Shown one piece after another: positions 49,692 through 58,621 of a stretch of DNA of 64,000 nt. Position numbers and translations under genes: made by a program. The DNA is from Methanosarcina acetivorans C2A. Its GTDB lineage: Archaea > Halobacteriota > Methanosarcinia > Methanosarcinales > Methanosarcinaceae. How positions within the stretch are numbered: the first letter of the stretch is position 1; each line of letters begins with the position of its first letter. The stretch covers positions 1,116,001 through 1,180,000 of the forward strand of contig NC_003552.1 of assembly GCF_000007345.1 (NCBI RefSeq). The letters run 5' to 3'. The notes under the pieces are model-generated. The model saw only the letters and a list, made by a program, of their open reading frames with translations. It was not told the DNA's origin and ran no database searches.

Positions 49692-51062
49692 TTGACGAAA
49701 GTTGTAGAGATCTCTCCAACCACTAGACATGAAGGCCACTCCAAGCTCACCCTGAAGGTGAATGATCAGGGTATCGTCGAGCGAGGAGACTGGCTCTCTA
49801 TCACCCCGGTAAGGGGTATTGAGAAACTCGCCATAGGTAAGACGATGGAACAGGTTCCGAAGATTGCATCTCGGGTCTGTGGTATCTGTCCCATCCCCCA
49901 CACCCTGGCAAGCATCGAGGCTATGGAGGCCTCTATCGGCTGCGAGATCCCCACGGACGTAAAGCTCCTGCGGGTCATTCTCCATGCCGCGAACCGCCTC
50001 CACAGCCACGCCCTGCACAATATCCTGATCCTTCCGGACTTTTACATCCCCGGGACGGAGACGAAGATCAACCCGTTTTCCAAGGAGCAGCCTTTAAGGA
50101 GCGTTGCGGTGAGAATTTTCCGCATTCGTGAGATTGCACAGACCATTATAGCCGTCGCAGGCGGCGAGGCGATCCACCCCTCCAACCCGAGGGTCGGCGG
50201 GATGTACCGCAACGTGAGCCCCCGGGCAAAGCAGAAGATGGCCGACCTGGCAAAGGAAGGCCTCGTCCTTGCCCACGAACAGATGGAGTTCATGCTCGAG
50301 GTCATCAGGAACATGCAGAATAGGGGGTTCACCGATGTCGCGGGCAAGGAGATCCCGATTCCCAGAAATCTAGGGTACCACAACCAGGGGGTTATGGCCA
50401 CAGCCCCTATGTACGGCTCATCCAGTCTGGACGAGAAGCCCATGTGGGACTTTGCCCGGTGGAAAGATACCCGACCATGGGATTGGTACATGGGTGAGGT
50501 TACCATCGATCTTGAGGATCCGAGCTACCCGATAGGCGGCACCACGAAGGTCGGCACTAAAGCCAATCCCCGGATGGAGGCCTGCAACACCGTTCCGACC
50601 TACGACGGCCAGCCGGTTGAGGTCGGTCCGAGAGCAAGACTCGCTACTTTCAAGAACTTCACCGAGAAGGGCACCTTCGCCCAGCACATCGCCAGGCAGC
50701 TGGAGTACCCCAACTGCTTCTACACCATCCTCAAGTGCCTTGACAATCTGGATACTTCGGGAAAGGTCCTCGCCGACCACATCCCTCAGGGAGACGGGTC
50801 CATGGGCTGGGCTGCAAACGAGGCCCCGCGCGGGACCGATGTCCACATCGCACGGGTGAAGGACGGGCGGGTGCTGTGGTATGAGATGCTTGTACCCACA
50901 ACCTGGAACCTCCCGACCTGTAGCCGCGCTCTGACGGGAGCGCCCTGGCAGATCGCCGAGATGGTTGTCCGGGCCTATGACCCGTGCGTTGCGTGCGCAA
51001 CCCACATGATCGTAACGGACGAGGAGAACAGGATAGTTGCCAAGAAGCTCCTCCAGTGGTGA
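49692..51062 (+). CDS. frhA: Coenzyme F420-reducing hydrogenase alpha subunit (NiFe)
   Basis: 456 residues from TTG 49692 (GAGGGG six bases upstream; ATG 49686 touches that site). Large NiFe subunit: RVCGICPIPHTLAS near residue 60 and DPCVACATHM near the C-terminus supply the four Ni-Fe cysteines; the tail after the His is the peptide removed by the FrhD-type protease. It oxidises H2 and passes electrons to the Fe-S subunit. First gene of frhADGB. The operon is visibly more GC-rich than its surroundings. Confidence 0.97.
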   Translation: MTKVVEISPTTRHEGHSKLTLKVNDQGIVERGDWLSITPVRGIEKLAIGKTMEQVPKIASRVCGICPIPHTLASIEAMEASIGCEIPTDVKLLRVILHAANRLHSHALHNILILPDFYIPGTETKINPFSKEQPLRSVAVRIFRIREIAQTIIAVAGGEAIHPSNPRVGGMYRNVSPRAKQKMADLAKEGLVLAHEQMEFMLEVIRNMQNRGFTDVAGKEIPIPRNLGYHNQGVMATAPMYGSSSLDEKPMWDFARWKDTRPWDWYMGEVTIDLEDPSYPIGGTTKVGTKANPRMEACNTVPTYDGQPVEVGPRARLATFKNFTEKGTFAQHIARQLEYPNCFYTILKCLDNLDTSGKVLADHIPQGDGSMGWAANEAPRGTDVHIARVKDGRVLWYEMLVPTTWNLPTCSRALTGAPWQIAEMVVRAYDPCVACATHMIVTDEENRIVAKKLLQW

Positions 51063-51068
51063 AGGGAA

Positions 51069-51548
51069 ATGGATTCGCTGTACTCCGAGATCGTGGTGGC
51101 AGGCTGTGGCACCCCGCTCTATGCGGACGATGGGTTCGGACCCGCAGTCGTGGAGAGTCTCAAGGGACTTGAGCTTCCCGAGAACGTCACGGTCGTTGAC
51201 GCAGGGCTCGGAGGTCCCCATTTTGTCTTTACCCTCCTCAATCCCGAGTCCACGAAGACTCTTATCATCGTGGACATTGCGGACTTCGGAGGGGAACCCG
51301 GCGAACTCAGGTGGCTTGCCGTTGACGAGCTCCCCGTCGGGAGCTACCGGGACGCCCACTCCTGGGATCTGGCCGAGCCACTCCAGTACATTAAGGATGA
51401 TATCCGGATCCGGGTCCTTGCATGCCAGAAGAAGTACGTTTCTACCCCTGAGATGGTCATCGGGATTACAGATGAGGTGCAGAGAGCCATTCCGGACGCT
51501 GTATCCGAGATACTGAAGGAAATCGGGATGAATTATGGAACTGCTTAA
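51069..51548 (+). CDS. frhD: F420 hydrogenase maturation protease
   Basis: 159 residues. HycI/HybD-like endopeptidase that cleaves the C-terminal extension of FrhA after nickel insertion. The metal-binding motif GCGTPLYADDGFGP (Asp near residue 17) and a DIADFGGEPGE stretch correspond to the nickel-sensing acidic residues. Six bases after frhA, with AAGGGA as ribosome-binding site. The presence of D rather than E between A and G distinguishes this from the freAEGB type. Confidence 0.93.
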   Translation: MDSLYSEIVVAGCGTPLYADDGFGPAVVESLKGLELPENVTVVDAGLGGPHFVFTLLNPESTKTLIIVDIADFGGEPGELRWLAVDELPVGSYRDAHSWDLAEPLQYIKDDIRIRVLACQKKYVSTPEMVIGITDEVQRAIPDAVSEILKEIGMNYGTA

Positions 51549-51579
51549 GAAGGTGGAAGCTACAAAGGAGGCGAAACCA

Positions 51580-52341
51580 GTGGCAAACAAGATCAAGCTC
51601 GGGCATGTACACTTTAGCGGCTGTACCGGCTGCCTTGTGTCCGTGGCCGATATCTACCAGGGACTTCTCAAAATCCTGGACGACTACGCCGACCTCGTCT
51701 ACGCCCTCACGCTTGTCGACGTCCGACATATCCCGGAGATGGACGTGGCGCTTGTCGAGGGGTCGGTCTGCATCCAGGACCGTGAATCGGTGGAGGATAT
51801 CAAGGAGACGCGGAAGAAGTCCAGGATCGTGGTGGCTCTCGGCTCCTGTGCGACCTACGGGAACATCACCCGGTTCTGCCGCGGAGGGCAGCACAACCAG
51901 CCCCAGCATGAGTCCTTCCTCCCTATCGGGGATCTCATCGACGTGGATGTCTACATCCCCGGATGCCCTCCAAGCCCGGAGCTAATAAGGAACGTCACTG
52001 TCATGGCGTACCTGTTCCTGGAAGGGAATGAGGAACAGAAGGCCCTTGCAGGCAGGTACTTAAAGCCCCTCATGGCCCTTGCGAAGCGTGGCACAACCGG
52101 ATGCTTCTGCGACCTGATGAACGACGTGATCAACCAGGGCCTCTGCATAGGCTGTGGCACCTGCGCTGCATCCTGTCCCGTGCGGGCGATCACCCACGAG
52201 TTCGGGAAGCCGCAGGGTGACCTTAACCTCTGCGTCAAGTGCGGGTCCTGCTATGGCGCCTGCCCGAGGTCGTTTTTCAACTTCGACGTGATTCCTGAAT
52301 TCGAGAGCATCAGCGAGCTAATCGCAGACGCGCTTAGGTGA
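51580..52341 (+). CDS. frhG: F420 hydrogenase gamma subunit (Fe-S electron transfer)
   Basis: 253 residues from GTG 51580, eight bases after AAGGAGG; an ATG at 51535 overlaps frhD and adds 15 residues. Small-subunit part with GHVHFSGCTGC and CPPSPE cysteines for the proximal cluster, followed by two ferredoxin-type [4Fe-4S] motifs (CIGCGTCAASCP and CVKCGSCYGACP). It conducts electrons from FrhA to FrhB. Confidence 0.96.
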   Translation: MANKIKLGHVHFSGCTGCLVSVADIYQGLLKILDDYADLVYALTLVDVRHIPEMDVALVEGSVCIQDRESVEDIKETRKKSRIVVALGSCATYGNITRFCRGGQHNQPQHESFLPIGDLIDVDVYIPGCPPSPELIRNVTVMAYLFLEGNEEQKALAGRYLKPLMALAKRGTTGCFCDLMNDVINQGLCIGCGTCAASCPVRAITHEFGKPQGDLNLCVKCGSCYGACPRSFFNFDVIPEFESISELIADALR

Positions 52342-52351
52342 GGTGAGAAAG

Positions 52352-53227
52352 ATGGTTTCGGATCCGTATCTCGGAAAATACACAACCTGCATCTCGGCAC
52401 GGAGCACGGACAGGGAGATCCTGAAGAAGGCACAGGACGGCGGCATCGCCACCACTCTCATGGTCTATGCCCTCGAAGAGGGGATAATCGACGGGGTCAT
52501 TGTGGCAGGTGAGGGCGACCTGCCCTGGAAGCCCAGGCCATTCGTCGCGATGAGCCGCAAGGATATCCTCAAGGCACAGAAGGCTAAGTACAACATCAGC
52601 CCCCAGATCTCCTGGATCAAAGAGGCGACCCGGTCCTTCGGCCTCGACAAGGTCGGGGTCACCGGCGTCTGCTGCCAGATACAGGCTGTCAGGAAGGCCC
52701 AGCTATATCCTATCAACATGCGGGATGTCCCCGGCAAGATCGCGTTCGTAGTAGGGCTCTTCTGCATGGAGAACTTCCTGTACGATTCCATACAGGCCAT
52801 TGTCGAGGACCACACGAACCAGAGCCTCAGCTCCGTAAAGAAGATGAGGATCGGGAAGGGTAAGTTCCAGGTCTACACCGAGCGTGGGAACGTAGCCACC
52901 GCGCCGCTCCAAGCGACCCATAAATACGGGCAGCCCGGCTGCTACGTCTGCCTCGATTATGTCTCAAACCTCGGCGACATCTCAACCGGCTCGGTCGGAA
53001 GCCCCGACGGCTGGTCCACGGTCTTCGTCCGCACCAGGGTGGGGAATGACATCTGGTCCAAAGCAGTCGACGCAGGCCTTTTTGAGACTAAGCCCATCGA
53101 GGAGGTCAAACCCGGCCTGGAGCTCGTCATGAAGCTTGCGAAGATAAAGCTCGACGGGAACCGGAAGACACTCGAGGAACGCAGGAATTTCGGTGTTAAT
53201 AAGGCGTTAAGGGATCCTTACGCCTGA
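52352..53227 (+). CDS. frhB: F420 hydrogenase beta subunit (F420/FAD binding)
   Basis: 291 residues from ATG 52352 with GAGGTGA upstream (GTG 52343 would lie inside it). FrhB/FdhB family: the KAQDGGIATTLMVYAL motif near residue 25, GVTGVCCQIQA and PGCYVCLDYVSNLGDISTG for the FAD and [4Fe-4S] sites. This is the site of F420 reduction. Last gene; followed by a T-rich tract (TATCTTTTTTTC at 53231-53242) that may terminate transcription. Confidence 0.96.
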   Translation: MVSDPYLGKYTTCISARSTDREILKKAQDGGIATTLMVYALEEGIIDGVIVAGEGDLPWKPRPFVAMSRKDILKAQKAKYNISPQISWIKEATRSFGLDKVGVTGVCCQIQAVRKAQLYPINMRDVPGKIAFVVGLFCMENFLYDSIQAIVEDHTNQSLSSVKKMRIGKGKFQVYTERGNVATAPLQATHKYGQPGCYVCLDYVSNLGDISTGSVGSPDGWSTVFVRTRVGNDIWSKAVDAGLFETKPIEEVKPGLELVMKLAKIKLDGNRKTLEERRNFGVNKALRDPYA

Positions 53228-53484
53228 ATTTATCTTTTTTTCGTCATAGAAATTATTCGGCGTTATTGCACCAAAAAAAGAGATGGGAGGTTCTCATCCT
53301 CAAATTCTGATTTCCAACTCTGTAACTTATCTATCGAGCTATAGCGGCTGAGAGATGCCGAATCTATGGGAGTGGAGTCTCTTCAAATATTGTACTTGGG
53401 AATTAAAGAATAGAATTTCAGTGTCAATAATTCCTATGCAACACAAACTCATAATCATACCTAAAAAGTACTAGGAACCATTTT

Positions 53485-54885
53485 TCACATATAAAAATAA
53501 TAATGTGAATCAAGTTCTGAGAATTTTTGTGCCTCAGTTTCACTCATTACTTGACCAACTTTCCTTGAGACTGATATAGTAACAGGCATTCTTGAGTACA
53601 CAAAAGTATTGTTCCAGTCTAATTTAGTAAATGATAATATTTCCTTGCATACTTGAACCAATGAAGTGTCTAAATTGAAAGGCCTTATCTCCAAGGCTCT
53701 TGGAATTGAAAAACCAGGATAAGTGTTTAAAGAAGGGACAAAGCCTGTTGAAAATAAGAAACCCGATGTATCATCTTCAAGTGACAGTAATGTTCCTCTC
53801 AAAATAGGATATCGGCCTTGGGTGAATAGTTTTAAACTTGACTCTAGTATCGTAATAAAATCCTTTTGAGGAACATTTTTTGTGGCTTCACGAAAGCCTT
53901 CTAACTCATCATTCCAGAAGTTAGAACTTTTATGAACTACGACCCTGTTTGGATTTTGTCGTCTTATTGATCTGTAATGTTCCAAAACGTAATTCATTAA
54001 ATTGTAGGCGTCATCTTTAGATAAATGGGGACTTTTAGGATGCTTCATATTAGTCCAATTAAAAGAGTCTCCTCTTAATACAAAACTTTCTCCTGTATCT
54101 AAAAAAATTTGAGCTAAGCTAGCCCTTCTAGTTTCTTTACCCTTCTCATTAAAAAAAGAAATACCAACATAGCATGTGTTTTCCTCTAAGTGCGTAAGTT
54201 TCCAAGGATGTCCTTTTTGGCATTTGTATAACATACCAACTACAAGATTCCAAGCAACTATGCATCTCTCTTGTGTTCCGTCTAACAAAAGTGTTTCTGG
54301 TCTAACGATTTGAGATGGGATCTTTTGTTGCATGGCCAGTAGCTTAATTCTATTGCGAAAATCATCAATCCCAACTTTAATCAAAGGTTTATCTGTTTCT
54401 GAGCATTCACAAATAGTATAAAATTCTTGTGGAAAACTGATTAAAATTATGTCAGGAGGAGTTTCTTTTTCATAAATTAGTTTTAATTTTCTTTTTATTA
54501 GGTTCAAAGCCGCTTCTGAAGAAGAATTTGCTGCTTGTAGTTTATCTAAATCAGTAGGCTCTATTATTGATTCCCATTCTGGATTAAAAACAAACCTGAA
54601 TTTTAACTTTGAATTCGAATTCAAACCTGGAAATGGTATTTTCCAAGGTTTTATTTCTCCTAAAGGTAATATTTTATACTGAAGGGTTTCAAATAACTCC
54701 TTTGTCAGAGCAATAGATTTGGAAGAACCAATAATTCCTACTTTAAATTCTCTAAAATCATTATTTTTACTACCTGAGAAGCGGGGACCATATTTTGTTA
54801 GCCCAATGCACGGATTTAAAGATGTTCCTCCACTATTAAACAACAGCTTTGGCTCTTTAATGTAATCTACTTTAAACCCTTTCAT
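53485..54885 (-). CDS. Short prokaryotic Argonaute (MID-PIWI, catalytically inactive)
   Basis: 466 residues, no N or PAZ domain. MID about 145-232 (PDIILISFPQEFY; FRNRIKLLAMQQKIPSQIVR; AWNLVVGMLYKCQKGHPWKL) and PIWI ~235-466 (CYVGISFFNE; NRVVVHKSSNFWNDE; YPILRGTLL; TYPGFSIPRALEIRPF), ending HYYFYM as in short pAgos, whose C-terminal carboxylate helps bind the guide 5' end. The first catalytic Asp of PIWI is replaced (Gly241-Ile-Ser243), so it should bind guide and target without cutting. One base downstream of the nuclease-APAZ gene: a two-gene operon of the SPARDA type. Expected role: guide-directed sensing of invading DNA. Confidence 0.9.
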   Translation of the reverse strand: MKGFKVDYIKEPKLLFNSGGTSLNPCIGLTKYGPRFSGSKNNDFREFKVGIIGSSKSIALTKELFETLQYKILPLGEIKPWKIPFPGLNSNSKLKFRFVFNPEWESIIEPTDLDKLQAANSSSEAALNLIKRKLKLIYEKETPPDIILISFPQEFYTICECSETDKPLIKVGIDDFRNRIKLLAMQQKIPSQIVRPETLLLDGTQERCIVAWNLVVGMLYKCQKGHPWKLTHLEENTCYVGISFFNEKGKETRRASLAQIFLDTGESFVLRGDSFNWTNMKHPKSPHLSKDDAYNLMNYVLEHYRSIRRQNPNRVVVHKSSNFWNDELEGFREATKNVPQKDFITILESSLKLFTQGRYPILRGTLLSLEDDTSGFLFSTGFVPSLNTYPGFSIPRALEIRPFNLDTSLVQVCKEILSFTKLDWNNTFVYSRMPVTISVSRKVGQVMSETEAQKFSELDSHYYFYM

Positions 54886-54886
54886 T

Positions 54887-56284
54887 TCATTCCTCGAAAT
54901 AATCAGTCAACTTTGGATAATAATTGTCTTCGTAGTCAAAATTCTCATCGAATATTTCTCCACTCTCCACTTTGCAGGGCATCTCAAATATCATTCTCTC
55001 AAAAGTAAATTGATTTTTATAATTAAACTGGTTAAAATCAAGTATATTTGAATTGGAAATCTGTAAACCTATAGCCTTCAATAAAAAGTACATTTTACTT
55101 TTCTCAGGATCATTAAACGCTTTTGTGGGAGGGAACTTATAATTCAGCCTTTTTGCGTGTTCACCAGTTATTATATTTTTCCCGTCAGTACTAAATAATC
55201 TATAGTTGTCAAATAGTACAAAAAAATGTCCATTAAGTACCATCGTCCTGAATTTCAAAGCCCTATGAACAATGAAATTTATGGAGCCGTCTTCTTTGAA
55301 ATAAATTCTTGATAAGTACCTTAACTTTTCATTTTCAACTTTAATTTTTGATATTGCACAATCAAAGTCTGTATGTGGTTTATACAAACTTTTTCCAAAG
55401 AGACGAAAACCTTGCTCTGAAGCTTTTTGAATTATTTGAGTTCGAATCAGTTGGGATATCAAGCTATTCTTATCGGTAGACTCAAGCCCTATGTCACAAA
55501 AGTTAATTTTCCGGTAAGAGTTAATTTCACAATAGTCTGACAACAAATTTTCGGGAATTTCTCTAATTGAATATAAAATTCCTTTGAATGGAACATGAAA
55601 TTTCGAGGAATTATTTCCCCAATATGAGTTTAAATCAACTTGAGACTTCAGCTCTGCTAAACAAATAGATTCTGGGAATGATTTCACTAAATAGCAGTTA
55701 CTATCCAACTTCTCGGGTTGAAAGACTAAATTCTCAGTTTCTTCTAAGTAGTCTGCTCCAGAATCATAAACATTATCTTCTCTAATTTGCTCGATTTTTT
55801 GGAATAATTTAACATAACTCGCTTGATAGACTTTTGTGGAATTGATAAATTTTATAAAGGATCCATAATTTGAATCTTGTAATTCTGTGACCCTTTTAAT
55901 CTTATCGTAAAAATGGCGCAGTTCTTCCTCAGATTGAATTGACAAATCGAATATTTTTTTCCATTTGTTTATATTAGCTACCTCTCTAACAAATATAAAC
56001 AGATTGAATTCTTCTTTTAAACTGCTCATGAAATATTTAGCGAATTCCTTTAGAAAATCTGTATCGCTTAAACTCAGTTTTGTCTCTTTGACTTCTACAA
56101 CTGTTCTTTTATATCCATCAAGTTTTGGATTTCTAAATACTTTATCTGAGAAAATACCCTCAATATTTGAGTCGTGTTCCAAGTGATAACCTTGCAAGTT
56201 TAGGAATTCGATTATTTTCTTCCCATATTCTTTACTATTTTGTGTTGTAGCTTCGCGCTCTCCTTCCAAATTTATAAACGGCAT
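54887..56284 (-). CDS. Nuclease-APAZ partner of short Argonaute (DREN-APAZ-like)
   Basis: 465 residues. N-terminal ~150 residues look like a PD-(D/E)xK nuclease: after a helix, PKLDGYKRTVVEVKETKL provides Asp56, Glu64 and Lys66 in the right order. The remainder has APAZ-like segments (FHVPFKGILYSIREIP; YKPHTDFDCAISKIKVEN; RALKFRTMVLNGHFFVLFDNY; LNYKFPPTKAF), which occupies the place of the N/L1 domains of long Argonautes and binds the pAgo partner. GGGAG four bases before the ATG; TATA-like GTAATATAATTATAA at 56331-56345. By analogy with SPARDA, target recognition would unleash collateral nucleic-acid degradation. It lacks TIR or Sir2 signatures. Confidence 0.85.
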   Translation of the reverse strand: MPFINLEGEREATTQNSKEYGKKIIEFLNLQGYHLEHDSNIEGIFSDKVFRNPKLDGYKRTVVEVKETKLSLSDTDFLKEFAKYFMSSLKEEFNLFIFVREVANINKWKKIFDLSIQSEEELRHFYDKIKRVTELQDSNYGSFIKFINSTKVYQASYVKLFQKIEQIREDNVYDSGADYLEETENLVFQPEKLDSNCYLVKSFPESICLAELKSQVDLNSYWGNNSSKFHVPFKGILYSIREIPENLLSDYCEINSYRKINFCDIGLESTDKNSLISQLIRTQIIQKASEQGFRLFGKSLYKPHTDFDCAISKIKVENEKLRYLSRIYFKEDGSINFIVHRALKFRTMVLNGHFFVLFDNYRLFSTDGKNIITGEHAKRLNYKFPPTKAFNDPEKSKMYFLLKAIGLQISNSNILDFNQFNYKNQFTFERMIFEMPCKVESGEIFDENFDYEDNYYPKLTDYFEE

Positions 56285-56800
56285 TCTGCTCCCTTCATAA
56301 CTTTTTAGGAGAAATCATTGAGTTAATTAGGTAATATAATTATAATCATGAAATGTAAGCACTTCACTAACATCAAAAATTCATAATATTATAAAGACAA
56401 CTCTAATATTTATAATGGTAGTAATTGTATTCGAAAACATTTTTGCTAACAAAAAGTAATGTTTTGCTATCGTAGGCGCAGCGTCAAGATGTAAAAGGTA
56501 AAGTTATAATCATAAGGTTCCTTGGTGCTTATTAACCTAATTATGAGGATAAATACTGCTAATATTGTACCATCTGTAACGCGTTTTATGAATCTACTGA
56601 TTCTACTTCGCTTTTTTTGCCCGTTTCCGCCCGATATCTTCTCCTTTCGCGAGCATGCGGGCGTGGAGGGAAGTTTTAAGATGAGTCTAAAAAAGCTTAT
56701 TTTAAGCAGATTGTTAAAGCTGAGAAAGTAAAAGCATGAGTAACTTTATCAGTTTTTCAATTGTCATAATATAAATGCTATAATTGCTATAGTAACTATT
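56285..56800. other. Intergenic region with promoter of the Argonaute operon and a dispersed repeat
   Basis: Contains the minus-strand promoter next to 56284, then AT-rich DNA, and the first ~70-bp dispersed repeat at 56611-56681. No gene is supported; a 69-codon frame at 56522-56731 covers the repeat. Confidence 0.5.
56611..56681. repeat. Dispersed ~70-bp intergenic repeat, copy 1
   Basis: Core GATATCTTCTCCTTTCG then AGCATGCGGGCGTGGAGGGAAGTTT, preceded by CTTTTTTTGCC. Two more copies lie at 57491-57561 (closest) and 58841-58915 (diverged). The GC-rich GCATGCGGGCGTGGAGGG block is conserved best. Could be a small non-coding element or a mobile miniature sequence. Confidence 0.8.
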
Positions 56801-56995
56801 ATGTCAGAAACTACAACTATACAGATATCTAAAGACACCCGTGATGAGTTAAAAGCCATTGGGAAAATGGGGGATGACTACAATACAGTTATACGAAAAT
56901 TGATCCATGAACACAACTGCAATAAACTTATAGAAGAAGGCGATAGGCTCATAAGAGAACATCGTGATGAGTTCGTGAGCATCGATGAGCTTTAA
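56801..56995 (+). CDS. Antitoxin of RelBE-type module
   Basis: 64 residues. Small acidic/basic protein with a beginning TTTIQISKDTRDELKAIGKMG that fits a ribbon-helix-helix DNA-binding fold, and a C-terminal helical part (IREHRDEFVSIDEL) to neutralise the toxin. Overlaps the toxin start by 11 bases, so the pair is coupled. Confidence 0.8.
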   Translation: MSETTTIQISKDTRDELKAIGKMGDDYNTVIRKLIHEHNCNKLIEEGDRLIREHRDEFVSIDEL

Positions 56996-57254
56996 AGTTC
57001 TGATCCACCCTAAGGTCTTCGAAAAGGTTCCTGTAGATCGTAGGGATCAAATAAAAGATGCCCTTCAAGAACTAAAAGACCCCTTGCCAGGGGGAAACAA
57101 AAAAGAAGTAAAAGGAAGTCACAAAACTGTCTATCGGCTTCGTATAGGCGATTTTCGTATTTTATACGAAATTGATTTTGAACGAAGCGAGGTTCTTGTT
57201 TTTAATATAATAACGGCTGAACAGGCGCATAAGAAGTACAACCGTTTTAAATAA
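56985..57254 (+). CDS. RelE/ParE-family toxin
   Basis: 89 residues. Typical RelE layout: VLIHPKVFEKVPVDRRDQIKDALQELK helix pair, then VYRLRIGDFRILYEIDFERSEVLVFNI strands with basic Arg/Tyr residues of the RNA-cleaving surface, ending HKKYNRFK. Likely ribosome-dependent mRNA interferase. Intact module with the upstream antitoxin. Confidence 0.88.
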   Translation: MSFKVLIHPKVFEKVPVDRRDQIKDALQELKDPLPGGNKKEVKGSHKTVYRLRIGDFRILYEIDFERSEVLVFNIITAEQAHKKYNRFK

Positions 57255-57490
57255 TCCCTAAACGTTTTTTTCTCACGATTGAAAAGAGGCAGAAAAGTGT
57301 GAGAGTCAGAACGTCGAAGACATAATAAAGATACATCCGAAGAGGCGAGGGCTCACTTCATCCTCATCATGTGCACTCTTCTTGGGATCCTGGCTGTTTT
57401 CTCCTCTTCGGGCTACTGGGTTACTCTCTTCCTCTCTCCCTCTCTTCCTCTCTTCCTGGACTATATGAACCTCTCATGGCTTCTCCTTAT

Positions 57491-57561
57491 CTTTTTTTGC
57501 CAGCATCTGCCCGATATCTTCTCCTTTCGTTAGCATACGGGCGTGGAGGGAAGTTTCAGAT
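57491..57561. repeat. Dispersed ~70-bp intergenic repeat, copy 2
   Basis: Nearly identical to 56611-56681 through GATATCTTCTCCTTTCG and GGGCGTGGAGGGAAGTTT. Sits in the 420-bp gap between the RelBE-type and VapBC-type modules; the remainder of that gap (57255-57490, 57562-57681) has no supported gene. Confidence 0.8.
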
Positions 57562-57681
57562 TAATTGAATTTACTCAAATCAAGCTTGAAAACGCTATTG
57601 GAAATATGTCTTAGTAAATCGGAGGAAAATTTAAGCTTCCGGTTAAATAAGGTTATACGGAATTAAGACTAATTGATATTT

Positions 57682-57885
57682 ATGGGATCAACAGCAGAAA
57701 TCGAGAAGAGACTTATCGAACTCGATAAGGAAATTCATTCCATCCTCAACATGGTTAGAAAAAAAGAAGGAAAAAGCTCAAAGGAAATTGTAGAATCGGC
57801 CTGTGGGGCATGGGGTTACGATGTAGAGAGTGAAGAGTTTGTTGACCAGCTGAGGAAATCTTCACGTCTGGATTGGGTAGAATGA
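57682..57885 (+). CDS. VapB-like antitoxin
   Basis: 67 residues from ATG 57682 (TTG 57673 is an alternative). Helical N-terminus (EIEKRLIELDKEIHSILNMV) and a C-terminal segment (WGYDVESEEFVDQLRKSSRLDWVE) that may wrap around the toxin. The stop overlaps the toxin start (ATGA at 57882). Confidence 0.7.
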   Translation: MGSTAEIEKRLIELDKEIHSILNMVRKKEGKSSKEIVESACGAWGYDVESEEFVDQLRKSSRLDWVE

Positions 57886-58300
57886 AATTTTTTGTAGACA
57901 CATCGATATTTGTTGACTGTCTTCGAAAAGAGGTCATTCCGTCTTCCAAAAGCTTTCTGGAACGTATCGGAGATGAATATTCAGGTTATACGTCATCAAT
58001 TACCGTCGCCGAACTGAGTGTTGGCGCTCACCTTTCAAGATCCCAGGATGCCCTTGAAAAAACACTTGAACTACTTAATATTGTAGAAGTAATAGATCTT
58101 GATTCGAGAATAGCAATAGATGCAGGGAAAATTTATGCTGATCTCATCAGAAGCGGAAAGAGAATTGAGTTGAATGACTGCCTGATTGCAGCAACAGCCC
58201 TTTCTCTAGGCATAAATAGAGAATAGTAACCAGAAACAAAAAACATTTCATTCGAATAGAAGATATTGAAGCAGTAACTCCTGAAGAGACTTGGATTTAA
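57882..58300 (+). pseudogene. VapC-type PIN toxin, frameshifted near the C-terminus
   Basis: Begins MKFFVDTSIFVDCLRKE with the first PIN acidic residues; ITVAELSVGAHL and IELNDCLIAATALSLGIN supply the others. After GIN the frame stops at 58226 because one A is missing in AGAGAATAGTAACC; reading one base on continues IVTRNKKHFIRIEDIEAVTPEETWI to TAA at 58298-58300, the usual VapC ending. The truncated protein lacks the last ~25 residues including the conserved TRN region, so the toxin is probably off. Confidence 0.8.
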
Positions 58301-58377
58301 TCTTGATCCAACCAATTGAAAACTTGATTTCAAAACCCCTACTATTTTCTATTCTTCGATTTTCTTTCGAGTTCATG

Positions 58378-58413
58378 CTAAACAATACCGAATACAACTG
58401 GTAATTTAGACAT
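58378..58413 (-). pseudogene. HicA toxin remnant (start only)
   Basis: ATG at 58413 overlaps the hicB stop and reads MSKLPVVFGIV-stop; HicA proteins typically begin with such a KLPV-SG motif. The rest of the toxin is not recognisable downstream. Confidence 0.5.
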
Positions 58414-58621
58414 TGGAGACTTCCACGAGGGTCAGGTAAGGTTTGGATACTTGTTGCGAAAGGTCTTCAGTCCCAAAGCTCTCAATGTACAGCTCTATAG
58501 CTTCTTTAATATTTTCTTCGGTTTCTTCAAGGGTTTCACCCTGAGAAGTCACATTGAGTTCAGGACATCTTGCAATAAAAAAGTCATCTTCTTTTGTTAT
58601 AGCTACGAGAAATTGTCTCAT
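58406..58621 (-). CDS. HicB-family antitoxin (orphan)
   Basis: 71 residues. HicB fold: FLVAITKEDDFFIARCPELNVTSQGETLEETEENIKEAIELYIE, a partial RNase-H-like domain without nuclease residues, with no separate DNA-binding domain. Its HicA partner is reduced to a start remnant immediately downstream, so it is an orphan antitoxin. Confidence 0.85.
   Translation of the reverse strand: MRQFLVAITKEDDFFIARCPELNVTSQGETLEETEENIKEAIELYIESFGTEDLSQQVSKPYLTLVEVSNV

Noticed and set aside
50418-51596. 392-codon minus-strand frame over frhA/frhD
   Set aside because: Shadow of a GC-rich operon whose plus-strand products are unmistakable.
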